Source of the DNA: Actinobaculum sp. 313
GTDB taxonomy: Bacteria > Actinomycetota > Actinomycetes > Actinomycetales > Actinomycetaceae
Reading direction: 5' to 3'
Length of the DNA stretch: 64,000 bases
NCBI RefSeq assembly: GCF_003073475.1
Contig: NZ_CP029033.1
Location: 992,001 to 1,056,000, forward strand
Shown one piece after another: positions 7,966 to 18,028 of this stretch; position 1 is the stretch's first letter; each line of letters opens with the position of its first letter. Position numbers and translations under genes: made by a program. The notes below the pieces were generated by a model. That model did no database searches and was not told the DNA's origin. It saw only the letters and a program-made list of their open reading frames with translations.

Positions 7966-8048
7966 AGCAGCGTGTCACATGAGTTCTGATACTTCAAAGA
8001 AGGTGCCGCTGGTTGCCTGCCAGAAGAGGCGTGGAACGACAATGTTCA

Positions 8049-9293
8049 TCAACAGCGCGCTAATTCGCTCCCTCCTGCGGTGGTGTTGAGTGCCTTGTCG
8101 CTGAAGATATCGACGGACTCGGTCATTTCCGGTATCTTCTTCCGCTCCACGTAACCAGTCATAAACAGGGTCAAGGCACCGTCGCCAGTGATATTGCACG
8201 CGGTGCCGAAACTATCCTGCAGGGCGAAGATGGTCAGGATGAGCGAAGTACCGGTTGTGTCGAAGCCGATAATTCCTGTTATCAGTCCAAGAGACGCCAT
8301 TACGGTGCCTCCCGGCACGCCGGGCGCTCCAACCGCGAAAATCCCGAGCAGGAGGCAGAAGAGAATCATGGTGGACAGGCTGGGCAGCGTGCCGTAGAGC
8401 ATCTGTGAGATCGTCATGACGAAGAAAACTTCGGTAAGCACGGACCCACACAAATGGATGTTGGCAAACAGCGGGATACCGAAGCTGACCATGTCGCGGC
8501 GCAGCGGTTTGGCCTTTCCCGCGCATTGAAGAGACACCGCCAGGGTCGCACTGGAGGACATGGTCCCGATGGCTGTGAGGTAGGCGGGGCCCCAATGCCG
8601 CAAGACCTGCAGCGGATTCTTTCCCGAATAAGCTCCCGCAATGCCATAAAGTACCGCAAGCCAGATGTAATGACCGGCGATAACAATGACAACAACGACG
8701 AGGAAGACGGGCAGCTGCCGTGTAATGCTGCCCTCGTAGGACAGACCGCAGAATGTTGCCGCGATGTATACAGGCAGAAGTGGGATGACGATCTTGGTGA
8801 CAATCACCAGTACCATTCGCTGGAACTCGTCAAGCAAACGGATGAAGGTCTTTGCCTTTGTCCAAACTGCGGCAAGCCCCAGGAGGATTGCCAGAACAAG
8901 TGCGCTCATCACGCTCATCACCTGCGGGATGTCCAACTGGAAGACAACCTCGGGTAACTCGCGCAGATCGTCGGCAGTGGAAGCAATGGACAGTCGCGGC
9001 ACAATGAGATATCCGGCCGCCGTCGAGAAGAATGCTGCGCCAATGGAGGAGAGGTAGGCGATAAGCACTCCCACGCTCAGGATGCGGGACACGTTGGACC
9101 CAAGTCGCGTGATCGACGGAGCGATAAAGCCGATGATGATAAGCGGCACGCAAAACATGATGAGCTGGTTGAGCACATACTGGATGGTGACAACCGCATT
9201 CATCACGGGTTCGGTGGCGACGAGGCCAACGAGGATGCCGATGATAACGGCAACGAGAAGAATGAATGGCAAGCTGGTCAGCATTTTTCGCAT
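8049..9293 (-). CDS. Dicarboxylate/amino acid:cation symporter (DAACS family)
   Basis: A 414-residue inner-membrane secondary transporter of the glutamate/aspartate/C4-dicarboxylate family. Eight or so hydrophobic spans begin at LPFILLVAVIIGILVGLV. The Ser-rich reentrant loop is TMSSSATLAVSLQ, the second hairpin loop is VGAPGVPGGTVMAS, and the substrate-site segment is FGTACNITGDGALTL; all are hallmark elements. AGGGAGG lies 6 bases before the ATG. It is followed on the same strand by no other gene; the bile-salt-hydrolase-type gene lies just upstream on the same strand. A paralogue is present at 27.9 kb. The exact substrate (glutamate, aspartate, succinate, serine) cannot be read from the sequence. 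Confidence 0.87.
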   Translation of the reverse strand: MRKMLTSLPFILLVAVIIGILVGLVATEPVMNAVVTIQYVLNQLIMFCVPLIIIGFIAPSITRLGSNVSRILSVGVLIAYLSSIGAAFFSTAAGYLIVPRLSIASTADDLRELPEVVFQLDIPQVMSVMSALVLAILLGLAAVWTKAKTFIRLLDEFQRMVLVIVTKIVIPLLPVYIAATFCGLSYEGSITRQLPVFLVVVVIVIAGHYIWLAVLYGIAGAYSGKNPLQVLRHWGPAYLTAIGTMSSSATLAVSLQCAGKAKPLRRDMVSFGIPLFANIHLCGSVLTEVFFVMTISQMLYGTLPSLSTMILFCLLLGIFAVGAPGVPGGTVMASLGLITGIIGFDTTGTSLILTIFALQDSFGTACNITGDGALTLFMTGYVERKKIPEMTESVDIFSDKALNTTAGGSELARC

Positions 9294-9507
9294 GAGAACC
9301 TCCCTGGCGAAGAGGCAACCCCGGGTAAGAGGCGCCGTCCACGGCGGACCCTTTGCACATTAGGGAGGGTGGATTGCGTGACGCATCTTTGGCCACAGTG
9401 TGGACGGTGCGGCCGCTGCTTTCGCTCCGACCGCGCCGATCCATTGTTGCACCGCGCCGGTCGCTTGCTACAAGATGACTATTCTGCTCAGTTGTGCGTG
9501 CCTTGAA

Positions 9508-10454
9508 CTAGGCCGTGATGAGATTTGTTGCGTCCAGGTCAAAATCGCAGAGGCGGGCCGAGCTGATCTCCGGGTTGTCGTAGTTCGACCAGTAGTAGGT
9601 TTTCGTACGAGCGGAGAAGCCGCTGGTGTACACTGTCTTTTCGAAATCACCGTTGCTCATGCGTGCAGCTCCTTCGATCATCGCAACACCACCAAGCGTG
9701 TGGAACAATCTGCTCACATTCTCCTCCTCGCCGTTCTTCGTGGGATAGTGCGCATTGAGATATGCCGCACGCACGAAACGCGAGGGAGAGTAGTAATCGC
9801 CTGGAAGTCCACGCATACCCCGCCGGAACCGTAGGCGGCAAGTTCAGCGCGTGACCACTGTGCCGTAGCGGGGACCTCGGGCGTCAGGTTGAGGTAGTTG
9901 CGTAGATTCTCGGCATGCCAGGCGAATCCAGGTTGGTTGGTGAGGACGTCGACATCGTCGTCGAATACCTCCATGCCAGCGATTGTGTACTCCACAACGA
10001 TGCTGCGCGTGCCATCACCGATGATCCAGTGAAGTAGCGACGACGGATAGAGGTTGTTGACAGGACGGTCGATGATCGCAACGCTGCGCAGTGCCTCCTC
10101 GACCTCGTCTACTGAGGCGAAACAGGCGGCGACCCACAGCGGGAACTCGTAGGCCGTGACGTTGATCCTTCCCTCCACTGGGCTGGGCTCGTAAGCGGCG
10201 TATCCCGGGAAGTTGAGGCCCGCCACGGCCAGTCCTGCTTCATTGCCACAGTCGAAGTAGAGCGGAACACCCTCCTGCACAATGCCCATGCCGATAATCC
10301 CGTACGCAATGGCGGGGACGGCTGCGAAGGGAGAAACTGGGGTATACCCCCGCGGGGTGATTAGCACCTGTTCGCCATAGCCGCAGCTCCAGTCGAGGTT
10401 CCGGCCAAAGTACATGTGGCCTTCGCCATCCGTAAACCTGACTCCTGTGCACAT
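9508..10454 (-). pseudogene. bsh: Choloylglycine hydrolase family (bile salt hydrolase / penicillin V acylase), one-base frameshift
   Basis: An Ntn-hydrolase that cleaves amide bonds of conjugated bile salts or related substrates. MCTGVRF places the catalytic Cys at position 2, exposed after Met removal; FGRNLDW and GMGIVQEGVPLYFDCGNEAGLAVAGLNFPG are typical. The frame from the ATG at 10454 (AGGAGGCATCT upstream) stays in register through RAELAAYGSGG. It then needs one extra base in the G-run (plus-strand CCCC at 9818-9821) to continue as MRGLPGDYYSPSRFVRAAYL and on to the stop at 9508. Together they give about 315 residues, the normal family length. Bile-salt versus penicillin specificity is not decided. 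The lost base may be a sequencing error. Confidence 0.83.
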
Positions 10455-10697
10455 AGATGCCTCCTAATCCGATGTTCCGAGGAATCGCAAATAAGTTTCA
10501 CCTCTATGATATGCGTCTTCCGCGAGGTAGGCGGCGGAATGCACCCTGAAATTCTGTCTTTTCGCTGGTCAGACCCCTGTTCCGTGCAGAGACTCCCGCT
10601 CCAGGTGTGGTGTATCGCGGTGAAACCGCGTGTGGATCGACGGCGGAAACGGGACGCGTAAGGATATACACAGGGGATGTGCGAACGCCTCGGGCAC

Positions 10698-10763
10698 GAT
10701 GGGGAGAGGTGAGCACGAGGGCCTGGTACGGATGGGGAGAGGTGAGAATGAGGGCCTGGTGCG
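10698..10763. repeat. 33-bp tandem duplication
   Basis: The unit GATGGGGAGAGGTGAG..GAGGGCCTGGT.CG occurs at 10698-10730 and 10731-10763 with three substitutions. A degenerate third start (GATGGTACGAGG) follows at 10764. It lies directly upstream of the hairpin repeats. Confidence 0.8.
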
Positions 10764-10784
10764 GATGGTACGAGGTGGTGGGAG

Positions 10785-11055
10785 GAGAGACCCTCGCGCG
10801 GGTGCGAGGAGGCGCCCTGCCAGTACCTAAAGAGAGGCAATGTGACATTGGCCCTCGCGCGGGTGCGAGGAGGATCGAGACGTCACGTGGAGAACTCGCG
10901 GGGTATGAGACTTTCGCGTGGGTACGAGGAGCAGTTAGCGTGAGCCAACTTCTTCACCTTGCGCATTGGGGATCTCGTCTTGGTGAGAGGAGCAGGGGAG
11001 CGGTAGCCGCACTCAGCACAGCCACCGGAGATCTCGTGTGGGAAATGAGGACGGG
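10785..11055. repeat. Five degenerate hairpin repeats at 60-bp period upstream of pcrA
   Basis: Copies are centred on the T of TCG at 10794, 10855, 10914, 10975 and 11034, giving spacings of 61, 59, 61 and 59. Sequences: CCCTCGCGCGGGTGCGAGGA (twice, the second with identical core), CTTTCGCGTGGGTACGAGGA, TCTCGTCTTGGTGAGAGGAG and TCTCGTGTGGGAAATGAGGA. The first two fold into a CCTCGC / GCGAGG stem. Intervening sequences of about 35 bp are all different. Repeat form and period resemble a decayed type I-E CRISPR array, but no cas gene is in the window and the copies diverge strongly, so it is listed as a repeat. Confidence 0.6.
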
Positions 11056-11069
11056 AGGCGCGGGTGGCG

Positions 11070-11075
11070 TAGGCT
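11070..11075 (+). promoter_or_regulatory. Candidate -10 box of pcrA
   Basis: TAGGCT lies 9 bases before the pcrA ATG with no Shine-Dalgarno sequence between, suggesting a leaderless or nearly leaderless transcript. Confidence 0.45.
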
Positions 11076-11084
11076 TGTTCCTGT

Positions 11085-13738
11085 ATGAGCTCGACTAATT
11101 CTGCATCACGTGACGCCTACTTGGATTCGATGGAGCGCCTGCGGGCGCGCATCGCCCGCTATCAGGCCGGGTCTGACGGCGACGATCCGCTCGCTGTCGG
11201 CACCGATGGTGACACGTCACCATCTTCTGCCTCTTCGGGGATAACCGCCAATGGCGCGGCGGAGGCTCCGAGCGCCCCGGCGGAAGGCTCCACCTCTGCG
11301 GCAGGTGCGGCTATTTCCCCGGCGGCGAGGGCACGTATGGCGGGAATCCTCTCCGGTTTGAATCCGCGCCAGCGGGAGGCCGTTGAACACGCGGGTGGTC
11401 CGCTGCTCGTCGTCGCCGGAGCCGGATCGGGGAAAACACGCGTTCTCACTTCGCGCATTGCCTACCTCATTGCCTCCGGCCGCGCACTACCCGGTCAGGT
11501 GCTCGCCATCACCTTCACCAACAAGGCGGCCAAGGAGATGCGGGAACGTTTGGAGACTATGCTCGGGGCCTTTCGCGTGCCATGTGGATTTCGACCTTCC
11601 ATTCTGCATGCGTGCGGATCCTGCGAGCGGAACACGCCGCACTCGGCATGCGCTCCACCTTCACCATCTACGACGCTGCCGATTCACAGCGGCTCATGAA
11701 TATGGTGTGCCGAGAAGAAGGCATTGATCATCGCGCTTTTCCCCCGAAAAAGCTCGCACGCCAGGTCTCAGATCTGAAAAATGAGCTCACCACCCCGCAA
11801 CAGGCGGCGGACCGTGCCAGCGATCAGGCCGGTCAAGTGCTTGCGCAGGCGTATGCCGGCTATCAGCAGCGGCTTAGACAAGCCAACGCCATGGACTTTG
11901 ACGATCTCATCATGTCCACGGTGGAACTACTCCAGACTCGCCCGGACCTGGCCGAGCATTATCGGCGTCGTTTCCGGCATATCCTCGTGGACGAGTATCA
12001 GGACACCAATCACGCCCAGTACGTTCTTATCCGTACCTTGACCGGTACCGAGGATGACCCTGTGCACGGCGAACTGACCGTGGTTGGCGACGCCGACCAG
12101 TCGATCTACGCCTTCCGCGGTGCCACGATCCGCAATATCGAGGATTTCGAGGACGATTTTCCTCGCGCGACGACGATCCTGCTTGAGCAGAACTATCGCT
12201 CCACACAGTCGATTCTCTCGGCGGCCAATGCGGTGATCTCCCATAACCAGCACCGACGTGCTAAGAATCTGTGGACCGATCAGGGTGACGGTGAGAAGTT
12301 GGTCGGTTATGTGGCCGACTCGGAAGCCGACGAGGCGAATTTCGTCGTCGAAGAGATTGATCGCCTGCGGGAGACCGCTGGCTACCGCTACGGAGACGTA
12401 GCGGTGTTCTACCGAACCAATGCGCAGGCGCGTGCCGTTGAGGAGATGTTCGTGCGCTCGGGCATTCCGTACCGGGTGATCGGCGGAACGCGCTTTTATG
12501 AGCGGCGTGAGATTAAGGACGCGTTGGCCTATCTACATGCCGTGGTTAACCCGGATGACACCGTTTCCCTGCGGCGGGTTCTCAATATGCCCAAACGTGG
12601 ACTTGGTGATCGGGCCGAGGAGGCCGTTGCCTCTCACGCGGCGCGTTTCGGTATCTCGTTCGGAGCCGCGCTGGAAGATGTTGCCCACCCGGATGCCCGG
12701 GGCGTGGTTTCCGGTCTGACCGCACGCGCGCGCTCGTCGATTAGCAATTTCGTGGCCGTGCTTGAAAAGGGACGCGCGATGGCTGCGGAGGGGGAGGCGC
12801 CTGCCGATATCCTCGACGAAGTCCTGGATGAGGCGGGGTATCTGAAAATGCTGCGGTCCTCCGATGATCCGCAGGATGAGTCACGCCTGGAGAACCTGGC
12901 GGAGTTACATTCGGTTGCCGCGGAGTTTCGGACCGCCGACCCGGAGGGGACCCTGGAGCAGTGGCTGGACCAGATCTCCTTGGTATCTGATTCGGACCAG
13001 TTGGCGGACGGGGAGTACGGCGAGGGTGAAACGACACTGATGACCGTGCATACGGCGAAAGGGCTGGAGTTCCCGGCGGTGTTTGTGACCGGTCTGGAGG
13101 ATGGTACATTCCCGCACATGCGCTCCATGGATGACCCAGCGGAGCTTGCCGAGGAGCGGCGCCTGGCATATGTGGCACTCACGCGTGCACGGCAGCGCCT
13201 ATATCTGACCCGCGCGGCTACGCGAGCGGCCTGGGGTGCTCCGCAGGAGTTCCCGCCGTCGCGCTTCCTGGAGGAGATTCCGCCGGAGCTGGTGGACTGG
13301 CGGCGTGAGCAGTCCAGTCAGGACATTCTTCGCTCGTCGTGGCGAGGCGCGGATACCTGGGGTGAAAACTACGGGCGCCGTGGGAGTGGCGGTGCCAGTT
13401 ACGAATCGCGTTTCGACGACGACGGTCCCGTATTCGGTGCGGGGAAAGGATTTGTGCCGGGCAAACTCGGCCTACGTGAGGCAAGCACGGAGAAGGCGGG
13501 TACGGCGGTGTTGGCGGACGGCCCGGATGCCGAGGACTCTGCAGGAAGCAGCGCTGGAAGCGGTGGCGCCGACACGCATGGTCTGGCTGTTGGTGATGAC
13601 GTACGGCATAAGAGCTTTGGCGCCGGCCGGATCGTGTCATTCGAAGGCAGCGGAAAGTCAACCGTCGCCAAGGTAAACTTCCGCTCCGGTGCAACAAAGC
13701 GGCTCATGCTGCGTTTCGCTCCGCTGGAGAAGATCTAA
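11085..13738 (+). CDS. pcrA: ATP-dependent DNA helicase UvrD/PcrA, one-base frameshift
   Basis: Superfamily 1A 3'-to-5' helicase used in repair and replication. Residues 1-78 are a low-complexity Ala/Ser/Gly extension. [16 protein letters not shown] Q-motif and the Walker A loop [11 protein letters not shown] (residues 111-121) follow, then [16 protein letters not shown]. At 11560-11582 the frame breaks: the family expects '[16 protein letters not shown]', which is present but one base out of register, so a base has been lost. Downstream are [10 protein letters not shown] (Walker B), [36 protein letters not shown] and YVALTRAR, and a C-terminal [16 protein letters not shown]udor-like segment. 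Total length is about 884 residues, normal for actinobacterial PcrA. As the gene is normally essential, sequence error is likely. Confidence 0.9.
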
Positions 13739-14076
13739 TTGGACGGGGACAGACCAACCTGACACCAGTCACGGTACGTGCTGTGCACATCTGTGTGCCC
13801 AGAGAGCAAGCTCATTGATAACGGTCGAGGTCGTCGCCGTAATAGTCACAGGCCTTTGCGGGGATAGTGAGCACTGCGGCAACGGATACGCCGCGTGTAC
13901 TTCCCACGGCTGAGCGTCCCGCACTTCGGTGCTAAGGGAGGGTAAATCGACATCTCTTACCGCGTGACCCTGAAAGAATCCGGGACAAAGCGGCGGCTTA
14001 TGCGCCGGGTGAACCCGGTTCCCTCCTCCTTACTTAGCCGGTAACCTAACTGTAGGTTCAGACGAAAGGACATGGG
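13739..14076. other. Intergenic region between pcrA and sucC
   Basis: About 340 bp without a recognisable gene. The last 40 bp carry a plausible sucC promoter (TAGGTT at about 14053) and the GAAAGGA ribosome-binding site. Confidence 0.45.
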
Positions 14077-15353
14077 GTGGATCTCTACGAGTACCAGGCG
14101 CGAGCGATCTTTGAAGCTCATGGTATACCGGTGCCTCCTGCTCTTCTGGCCGATACCCAGAGGAAGCGGCCGAGGCGACACAGCTACTTGGAACGCCGGT
14201 TGTCATCAAGGCACAGGTGAAAACCGGCGGACGCGGCAAAGCAGGCGGGATCAGAGTGGTCAACGGTTGCCAAGATGCTGCGGCTGCGGCCAACGCAATG
14301 CTCGGCCAGAGCATTAACGATCATCCGGTATCCCGTCTCCTTGTTGCGAAAGCCGAACGGGTGGCTACCGAATACTATGTTGCGATTATGCTTGATCGTG
14401 CTACCCGTGGCTATGTGGCGCTCTGCTCCGCCGCAGGCGGGGTGGATGTGGAACGCCTTGCGAGCACGCAACACGGCATGATTCGCCAGGATATCGACCT
14501 ACACATTGGCATCACCGAGGCGGTGGCGCGCGATATTACCGCACGCGCTGGGCTGCCTGGTGGAGTGGCTAAGAAAGTCATCCCGATTCTCGTGAATCTC
14601 TGGCGAGCTTTGCTAGACGAAGACGCGACACTGGTCGAAGTCAATCCGTTAGCCGTACTGGCGGACGGCGAGATCATGGCGCTCGACGCCAAGATGACTT
14701 TGGATGACAATGCCCGCTTCCGGCATCCGGAGTGGGAAGCTCTGACTGACAACGCGCCAAGGGACCCCTTTGAGAAACATGCCGCGGCCTGCGGCCTGCA
14801 CTACGTCAGGCTGCAGGGTAGCGTGGGCGTGGTCGGGAACGGTGCTGGGCTCGTTATGGCCACTCTCGACGCCGTGGCCCATGCCGGAAAACACTCCGGT
14901 ATCGCCCCGGCCAACTTCCTCGACATCGGGGGAGGAGCATCTGCCGCAGTGATGCGCGATGGACTCGAGATCATCCTCGCAGACCCCTCCGTGCAGTCGG
15001 TTTTTGTCAATGTCTTTGGTGGTATTACGGCCTGCGATGAGGTGGCTGCGGGAATTGTTTCCGCATTGGACTTGCTGGGGGACGCTGCAAATAAGCCGGT
15101 TGTCGTTCGTTTGGCGGGTAACGCTGTAGCTGCAGGACGCCGAATCCTACGAGAATCTGGGCAGGCGAATATCACCGCGGCAGATGCGATGGACGACGGA
15201 GCGAAACAAGCCGTTGCGCTTGCACAGCGGGAACTGGAAAAGAATGCTTTGACGCACCGCGCAGAGATAACGGGTGCGACCCGTCGGCCAGCCAACGTGC
15301 AGGCAACGGGTGGCGCAGGGGCGTCGGGAAATGCGCAGGCAGCAGATGAGTGA
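14077..15353 (+). CDS. sucC: Succinyl-CoA synthetase subunit beta, one-base frameshift
   Basis: ADP/GDP-forming beta subunit of the TCA-cycle enzyme interconverting succinyl-CoA and succinate. The GTG at 14077 follows GAAAGGA and reads VDLYEYQARAIFEAHGIPVP, the conserved N-terminus. After ALLADT the frame is lost at the CCC at 14156-14158; adding one base gives EEAAEATQLLGTPVVIKAQV and then KTGGRGKAGG of the ATP-grasp domain. Later motifs are VEVNPLAVLADGEIMALDAK (metal site) and VFGGITACDEVA. Total about 425 residues; the last 35 form an Ala/Thr-rich tail longer than in most homologues. It is followed by sucD after 100 bp. Loss of one C is most simply a homopolymer error. Confidence 0.9.
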
Positions 15354-15453
15354 CATGCGTGCACCAGGCGACGCGCAAGCGGTAGCCAACGGAGCAATCA
15401 CTCCCGGATTCTCGGATAGCAACCGGGCTGGACAAGATTAAAAGGGGCATCAG

Positions 15454-16374
15454 ATGGCAATACTTCTCAACGCAAATTCGAAGGTTATCGTGCAGGGGAT
15501 GACCGGCTCGCAAGGAATGCAGCACACTCGCCGTATGCTGGCATCTGGAACACGGATTGTCGGCGGGGTGAATCCACGCAAGGCAGGTAAAACGGTGGAC
15601 TTCGAGGTGCGACCGTGTTCGGGAGCACCCAGTCATGTATATCCCGGGAGTATGACCGTACCCGTATACGGCACCGTGGGTGAAGCGCGGGCAATAACCG
15701 AGGCGGATGTGTCCGTCGTCTTCGTTCCTCCGCCTGCAACCAAGAGGGCCGTTATGGAAGCGGTTGCGGCCGGTATTCGACTCGTCGTGGTTATAACCGA
15801 CGGCGTTCCTGTAGCGGACAGTGTCGAGTTCATCGCCTACGCGCGAGCGTGCGGCACGACTGTTATTGGCCCGAACTGCCCGGGCATTATCACTCCTGGT
15901 TCCAGCAATGCCGGGATAATCCCGGCCGATATCACGAGAGCCGGTCCCGTCGGCCTTGTCTCCAGGTCGGGAACACTGACCTATCAGATGATGGATGAAC
16001 TCTCCGATCTCGGGTTCTCCACGTGTATCGGCATTGGCGGAGACCCGGTGATAGGGACGACGTTCATCAATACGCTGGCTGCATTCGAGGAGGATCCGGC
16101 GACGAAACTCATCCTCATGATCGGCGAGATCGGCGGCGACGCCGAGGAGCAGGCGGCGTCGTTCATCAAAGAGCACGTCACCAAGCCCGTTGTTGCCTAT
16201 GTTGCCGGAGTCACCGCTCCCGAGGGCAAAACGATGGGGCATGCCGGCGCCATCGTGTCTGGTAAGACGGGTACAGCTGAGAGCAAGAAGCGCGCATTGG
16301 AGGCCGCGGGCGCTCACGTGGGACATACCCCAAGCGAGGCGGCGCGTGTGGTGCGGGAGCTTCTTCACTCCTGA
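15454..16374 (+). CDS. sucD: Succinyl-CoA synthetase subunit alpha
   Basis: A 306-residue alpha subunit, which binds CoA and carries the phosphorylated His. [20 protein letters not shown] leads into the CoA-binding Rossmann domain; [14 protein letters not shown] and [17 protein letters not shown] are family signatures; [12 protein letters not shown] contains the active-site His at residue 263. AAAAGGGG precedes the ATG. It forms an operon with sucC. The next gene downstream is convergent. Confidence 0.95.
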   Translation: MAILLNANSKVIVQGMTGSQGMQHTRRMLASGTRIVGGVNPRKAGKTVDFEVRPCSGAPSHVYPGSMTVPVYGTVGEARAITEADVSVVFVPPPATKRAVMEAVAAGIRLVVVITDGVPVADSVEFIAYARACGTTVIGPNCPGIITPGSSNAGIIPADITRAGPVGLVSRSGTLTYQMMDELSDLGFSTCIGIGGDPVIGTTFINTLAAFEEDPATKLILMIGEIGGDAEEQAASFIKEHVTKPVVAYVAGVTAPEGKTMGHAGAIVSGKTGTAESKKRALEAAGAHVGHTPSEAARVVRELLHS

Positions 16375-16472
16375 CGGGCCTTATGCCGTGAACCTCGCGC
16401 GTTGTCCCGTATGGGAGCGCGGTTTTCGGTCCCGAGTGGTATTGCCTGATGTGTGCGGTAGCGGCGGAGCCA

Positions 16473-17219
16473 CTAGCGGAGCGGCCCGTTGAGAAGTCGA
16501 GCGATCCCCAGCACCCACGCGGTGGCCACCCACGCCAGTAGTGCCGCAGCGGCGGCGAGCGGGTGGGGCCCACTGCTCGCCGTCCGCAAGGCGAGATCAA
16601 CAAGGTGCTGACCCAGTTCGCTTGGCAGCCACTCGCTTCCTGGTAAGGAGCGCAGTACAAGTGGCAAAACGAGCAGGCCCACGAGGCAGATCGCGAGCGC
16701 GGCGACGACGTCGCGCACAAAGAAGGCGACACCCGCGCAGAACATAGCCATCGTCGTCAGGAATACAGCACACGCTAAGCCGGTACGCCACAGTGCGAGC
16801 TCTCCGGGGGTCAAGGCAAGAACCTCGGCGAAACTGGCGAGGAGCGCAGTAGCGAGGAAGCCTCCGCTGAAAACTGCTATCTTCGTGGCTATGAAGGGAG
16901 TACGCCGTGGCACGGCAAGAAGGCTGCCCTCAACCTGGTGCCCGGCAAACTCGCTAGTCCCGGCTAGCACAGCGAGAACGATTATGCCGATAAGCGCGTA
17001 CGCGGTGGCGGAGTGTAGAACTTGGGCATCGCTCACGCCGGAGTTAGTGCCATCCAATGCTTTGGCGACTATGCTTTCGAGGGCAACTGTGGCAAGCGCG
17101 GCCAACCACAGCGAGGGCAGGGTGGATACTTTCACCGCTTCCGCCTGCAAGGAGCGGCGCAAAGACCCGGTCACAGGCGTTTTTCCGGGCGTCGTCGTGG
17201 GGCTCAATCGACCGCTCAC
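16473..17219 (-). CDS. ABC-2 type permease (second subunit)
   Basis: A 248-residue membrane protein with about six hydrophobic spans, for example YALIGIIVLAVLAGT, LACAVFLTTMAMFCAGVAFF and LAICLVGLLVLPLVL. The layout, an N-terminal LQAEAVKVSTLPSLWLAALA segment followed by TSEFAGHQVEGSLLAVPRR, is the ABC-2 exporter pattern of 'ExxK..stp..w' then 'GeY..gt...l..P.R'. The GTG start at 17219 overlaps the stop of the first permease by four bases (GTGA), so the two are translationally coupled. Together with the ATPase it would form a drug, peptide or lipid exporter. Confidence 0.75.
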   Translation of the reverse strand: MSGRLSPTTTPGKTPVTGSLRRSLQAEAVKVSTLPSLWLAALATVALESIVAKALDGTNSGVSDAQVLHSATAYALIGIIVLAVLAGTSEFAGHQVEGSLLAVPRRTPFIATKIAVFSGGFLATALLASFAEVLALTPGELALWRTGLACAVFLTTMAMFCAGVAFFVRDVVAALAICLVGLLVLPLVLRSLPGSEWLPSELGQHLVDLALRTASSGPHPLAAAAALLAWVATAWVLGIARLLNGPLR

Positions 17220-18028
17220 GCGTCTCTCCTTCCGAAGCAGATCAAGGCGGAGACCAGGGAAACCGCCGCCCATACTCCTATGGCCGTCCAGGCGGTGGCA
17301 GGATCGAGGGGGTGCAGATCTGCTATGGGCAGGCCATTATCGAGATCTCGAAACTGTTCGCCGGAAAACACAATCGAACGTGCCAGAAGATCCGGGAGGA
17401 AACGGACGGCGTCGGTCAGATTTGCCAGGAGGAGGCTCAAAGAGACGAGGGAGCTGTTGACTAGTAGCAGCGCAAGTGGAATAACGCCACTGCGTAGTAG
17501 CACCGTGAGTGTGAAGGCGATCAACGCCAGCACGGCCCAATAAGCAAGAACTCCAAGTATGCGAGTAGACATGGCGTCTACTTCCTCGGCGTAGGGTCCG
17601 AGCAGGTGCCGTGACAACGCGAGAACTGCAGGTATCACCACAGCTGCCAGCGCGGCGAGCCACGCGGCCAGAACGGTGATTTTTCAGGTCAGTAGAAGGT
17701 AGCGGCGGGGGATTGCCACCATGGTGGTGGAGATCTGGCGAGTGTGTCCGAGCGTCTGCGCGGTGCGCGTGTATTCACTGGACATAATGACGACGCCGGC
17801 AATAATCGGGCCGATTGCGCCAATGAACAGCTCGGTGAGGCCCAGATCGGCCGTCGATGTGGATACCAAATTGTCAACGTTCTCCGTCTCCAAGGCGCGG
17901 CGGACGGTATTAGCATTCACCCATGTCAGAAGCGCGGGTACCGCGACGGTCAGCGCCGTCGCCACCCAGGCCGCGGGCAGTGTCAGCAACTTGCGGGCCT
18001 CGGCATGCAGTGTTCGTACAATCGTCAT
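17216..18028 (-). pseudogene. ABC-2 type permease (first subunit), in-frame TGA
   Basis: The ATG at 18028 overlaps the ATPase stop (ATGA). The frame reads LHAEARKLLTLPAAWVATAL, TVAVPALLTWVNA, SSEYTRTAQTLGHTRQISTT and IPRRYLLLT, then TGA at 17686-17684. In the same frame, without any shift, KITVLAAWLAALAA and VVIPAV continue, followed by two more membrane spans (YWAVLALIAFTLTVLL and VIPLALLLVNSSLVSLSLLL) to the true stop at 17216, giving about 270 residues in all. One nonsense change, probably at a Gly or Trp codon, has split the gene. TGA is used as a normal stop in surrounding genes, so recoding is unlikely. The exporter is probably inactive unless this is an error. Confidence 0.75.

Noticed and set aside
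10785..11055. Calling a functional CRISPR array
   Set aside because: Repeat copies differ strongly and no cas gene is in the window; listed only as a degenerate repeat.
10607..11098. 163-codon forward frame upstream of pcrA
   Set aside because: It consists of the tandem and hairpin repeats read as protein, lacks a ribosome-binding site and overlaps the pcrA start.
15172..16368. 398-codon reverse-strand frame over sucD
   Set aside because: Antisense to an unmistakable sucD, with no ribosome-binding site or family resemblance.
17684..17686. TGA read as tryptophan in the ABC-2 permease
   Set aside because: TGA ends many intact genes here (sucD, accD, glyA, folD and others), so an altered code is not supported.
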